Shown: in pieces, positions 62,001 to 64,000 of the stretch | How the letters are laid out: every line of letters starts with the position of its first letter | How positions within the stretch are numbered: position 1 is the stretch's first letter | Assembly: GCA_037833965.1 (NCBI GenBank) | Contig: AP031353.1 | Coordinates: 8,930,501-8,994,500, forward strand | DNA length: 64,000 bases | Direction: 5' to 3' | DNA from: Marchantia polymorpha subsp. ruderalis | Taxonomy: Eukaryota > Streptophyta > Marchantiopsida > Marchantiales > Marchantiaceae | Notes under the pieces: generated by a model | The model's database searches: none | What the model was told of the DNA's origin: nothing | The model's input: the letters and a program-made list of their open reading frames with translations, nothing else | Made by a program: the position numbers and the translations under genes

Positions 62001-64000
62001 GTGGAGGTGGACGTCATTTGAGAGTGTAGCTCCGCTGAGTCGCTTTTGTCCATCACGACCAGCAGTAAAGTGACCTTATTGTATGGCTTTTCGAGACCTA
62101 GCAGACAGCACACTACAAGATACACCATTCTGCTGATAGCGCATTCAACGCCTTGTTTCAAGGCTAACAACAAAAAATTTCACAGGACTTGAGAAGGTTG
62201 GACCACGACGATACAGTAAGGGAAATGCTTAGTCAGGTACGTGTCAACATGCAGCTTTGACAGATTCCAAGAGATGACAACCCTCTGTTTATAAGCGTGT
62301 GTTTATTGACAAGTCCCCTTTCTTCTTGCTCGAATAATTTGCTTACGAAACTGTGACGTCAAATTATTCAAGTGGACATTCATATTCTCTACATTCTAAC
62401 GGCATGAAGCACAAGGTTGAGTAGGCCTTACAAGAACCAAAAAAAAACATCGGCGCACAGCTCTTCCGAGCGACCTATCTAATTGTCCTGTGACCTCACT
62501 CAGAGCGTTGGAAGTCTGAGAAACACCATCACTCTATCGGTATTTCTCCATGATGGTCGGGGGAAATTTTTTGACAAAATCTACTATAACGAACAAGATT
62601 ACGCTGATATTTATGTACATTTTGCCTCAAGGCTATTCGGTCGCAGGAACAGATTTATAATCCAGGAATTTCAAACTTACAAGAAGATGCAGATGATAGC
62701 CATGCACAGAGGTGTTGTATCCAAATTCAAGCTCTGGTAAGAGGCCACCTATGCAGGAAGAAATACAAGTTTTCGAGGCATCACGAGAGCGAGATTGACA
62801 GGACTCCCCAAACGAAGCTGGTCTTAGATGAGCGATGTGAGTGTACTTCAGATTTTTCCACATATGTCGGTTTTACGGAAGTGATTTACTTTCGTTCAGT
62901 AGTCTTCAACCAGCAACTATTTTCTCTTTTCAGATTACCCGGCATCTGGTAACTCCATGCTTGCTCTCATGACAGCTTGTTGCTCACTGTACATCCGTTT
63001 CCTTGTGCATACTGATCACTAGCATAGACTTCTGCACTGACAGATTGTACATGTCATCAGAGCAGCGCTTAATTCTTGATGTGCCGGTTCTTTCAGTTGG
63101 TCTATCTGTAACATATGCTGTCAAGTTATTCTAACAGCAAAAACAGATATAACGGATAGAGGAAAACTGATGTAGAGTTAATTCTTTAAGTACATAACGA
63201 AATAAAATATTTTCATGTAGAAGATGGATGGTACTCAATTAGATCCCAAACCACATTAATGTGAGATGTGATGTCCGAACAAAGTAGAACTTGTTACGAT
63301 CCATCCGAAACAAAAACAGCTTATTTCCCAAGGAAGAGTGTAGAGCGCCAACAGCCATCATATTGCCAATGAGTGCTTACCTGATGAGGACGGTGCTCTC
63401 ATCACACTCACCAGAAGCTTTCACTAGGAATTACACCATTTTCGTTTGAAAAGTAAACACTGCGTATATGTACGTCAAAGTAGTACTAAGGTAGGAATTT
63501 GAAAGTAAACCTAAATAAGCGCATCTAGACCTTCTCACAATGTAAGCAACTCACGGACTGCCAAGAACAGTTCTTTTCCTACATGATGGGTAAAAGAGAA
63601 TAGGATCACCCTAAGGTCGCTATCTCCTAACTTTTATTTCACTGCCTGTTCTGGCAATCTCTTTACGCACACATATCACTAAATTATGATTTTTCCAACA
63701 ACAGGTTCGAACAACATGCAAGAAACTACAATATGCGAAGAAAGTGGAAACAAGCAGTCACCTGCTAGAACTCCGGATCTAAATTGCAAAAACTGGCAGT
63801 TATATGAGGAGGTGCTGGATAGGTTGACAGATCTCGCAGGAACTGGAAATATAGATGACATTTACCCATGTTTGGAACTTGCGAAGGCCATAGGTCTGGA
63901 TGAAGAGGCAAGAGCCGTGGAAGACGAGGTTTATCAAAGAAAGGAAAGTACGCGGAACTGGTTAACACAGGTTATTAATGGATGGGATACTGGAAGAGTC
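59041..64000 (+). CDS. coiled-coil protein with IQ (calmodulin-binding) motif, 3' end outside the window
   Basis: Exons: 59041-59158, 60230-60978, 61316-61383, 61807-61930, 62186-62236, 62632-62836 and 63705 to the window end. All join in phase, giving about 537 residues so far. Exon 1 (MSVCVSPVLAPAWNVDLELQ) ends GCA-G and completes Gly with the first bases of exon 2 (GDDEYETK), a better model than starting at ATG 60205. Exon 2 is charged with predicted coiled coil (RTKMLEEFRAAEVQRTREWN). Exons 3-5 are Glu/Lys/Gln-rich coils. Exon 6 carries CCIQIQALVRGHLCRKKYK (IQ at residues about 400-416), fitting IQxxxRGxxxRxxY, so calmodulin or a myosin-type light chain is a likely partner. The last exon continues (NWQLYEEVLDRLTDLAGTGN) to the edge. 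A 15-nt exon near 62935 could be inserted without changing phase. I do not recognise the family. Confidence 0.7.

Noticed and set aside
1..64000. CRISPR arrays, bacterial operons, phage or defence genes
   Set aside because: None seen. Genes are intron-containing, spaced by kilobases and of plant families; the repeats lack spacer-repeat regularity.

Overview
This window reads as nuclear DNA of a land plant, most likely a bryophyte and possibly a liverwort. It has long AT-rich intergenic stretches full of decayed transposons. GC-richer islands hold intron-containing genes whose products belong to plant families: an NPF/PTR transporter, a qRRM hnRNP H/F-like protein and an At5g41620-like coiled-coil protein. 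Introns follow GT-AG with correct phase, and no bacterial-style gene packing is seen. The species is inferred, not read directly.

Layout. 0-1 kb is mostly non-coding, perhaps with the tail of a gene at the very left edge. 1.36-3.49 kb is a dead hAT-type transposase whose zinc-finger segment is tandemly triplicated (3 x 259 bp). 4.7-5.2 kb and 10.4-12.4 kb hold Ty1/copia remnants. 6.8-7.9 kb is an isolated GC island with short unassigned ORFs. 13.94-17.02 kb is a four-exon NPF (NRT1/PTR) transporter on +, fully reconstructable to about 632 residues. 17.0-20.0 kb has no convincing gene. 20.0-25.43 kb is an RNA-binding protein gene on -, with an acidic N-terminus, an RE-rich segment, a Gly/Met/Pro-rich middle and a C-terminal RRM. 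27-31 kb is AT-rich desert. 31.1-34.9 kb is a decayed but nearly full-length copia pol region on +. 38.59-42.7 kb is a 12-exon qRRM gene on +. 43.3-50.7 kb is non-coding or regulatory, GC-rich, with G/A microsatellites and a G-quadruplex-like run. 50.74-53.80 kb is a three-exon coiled-coil gene on +. 54-58.5 kb is mostly TE-derived AT-rich sequence. 59.04 kb to the right edge is a coiled-coil/IQ-motif gene on +, cut by the window end.

The five host genes show no operon-like or pathway clustering: one membrane transporter, two RNA-binding proteins and two coiled-coil proteins. I did not find a defence island, CRISPR array or gene cluster that would count as a new multi-gene system. The most unusual signals are: the NPF transporter lacks the ExxE[K/R] proton-coupling motif; a hAT zinc-finger module is triplicated with the same premature stop in every copy; the qRRM protein ends just after the first strand of a fourth RRM; an unrecognised coiled-coil protein carries an IQ motif; and a small organelle- or bacteria-type LSU rRNA-like stem-loop lies in the AT-rich region near 9.1 kb.
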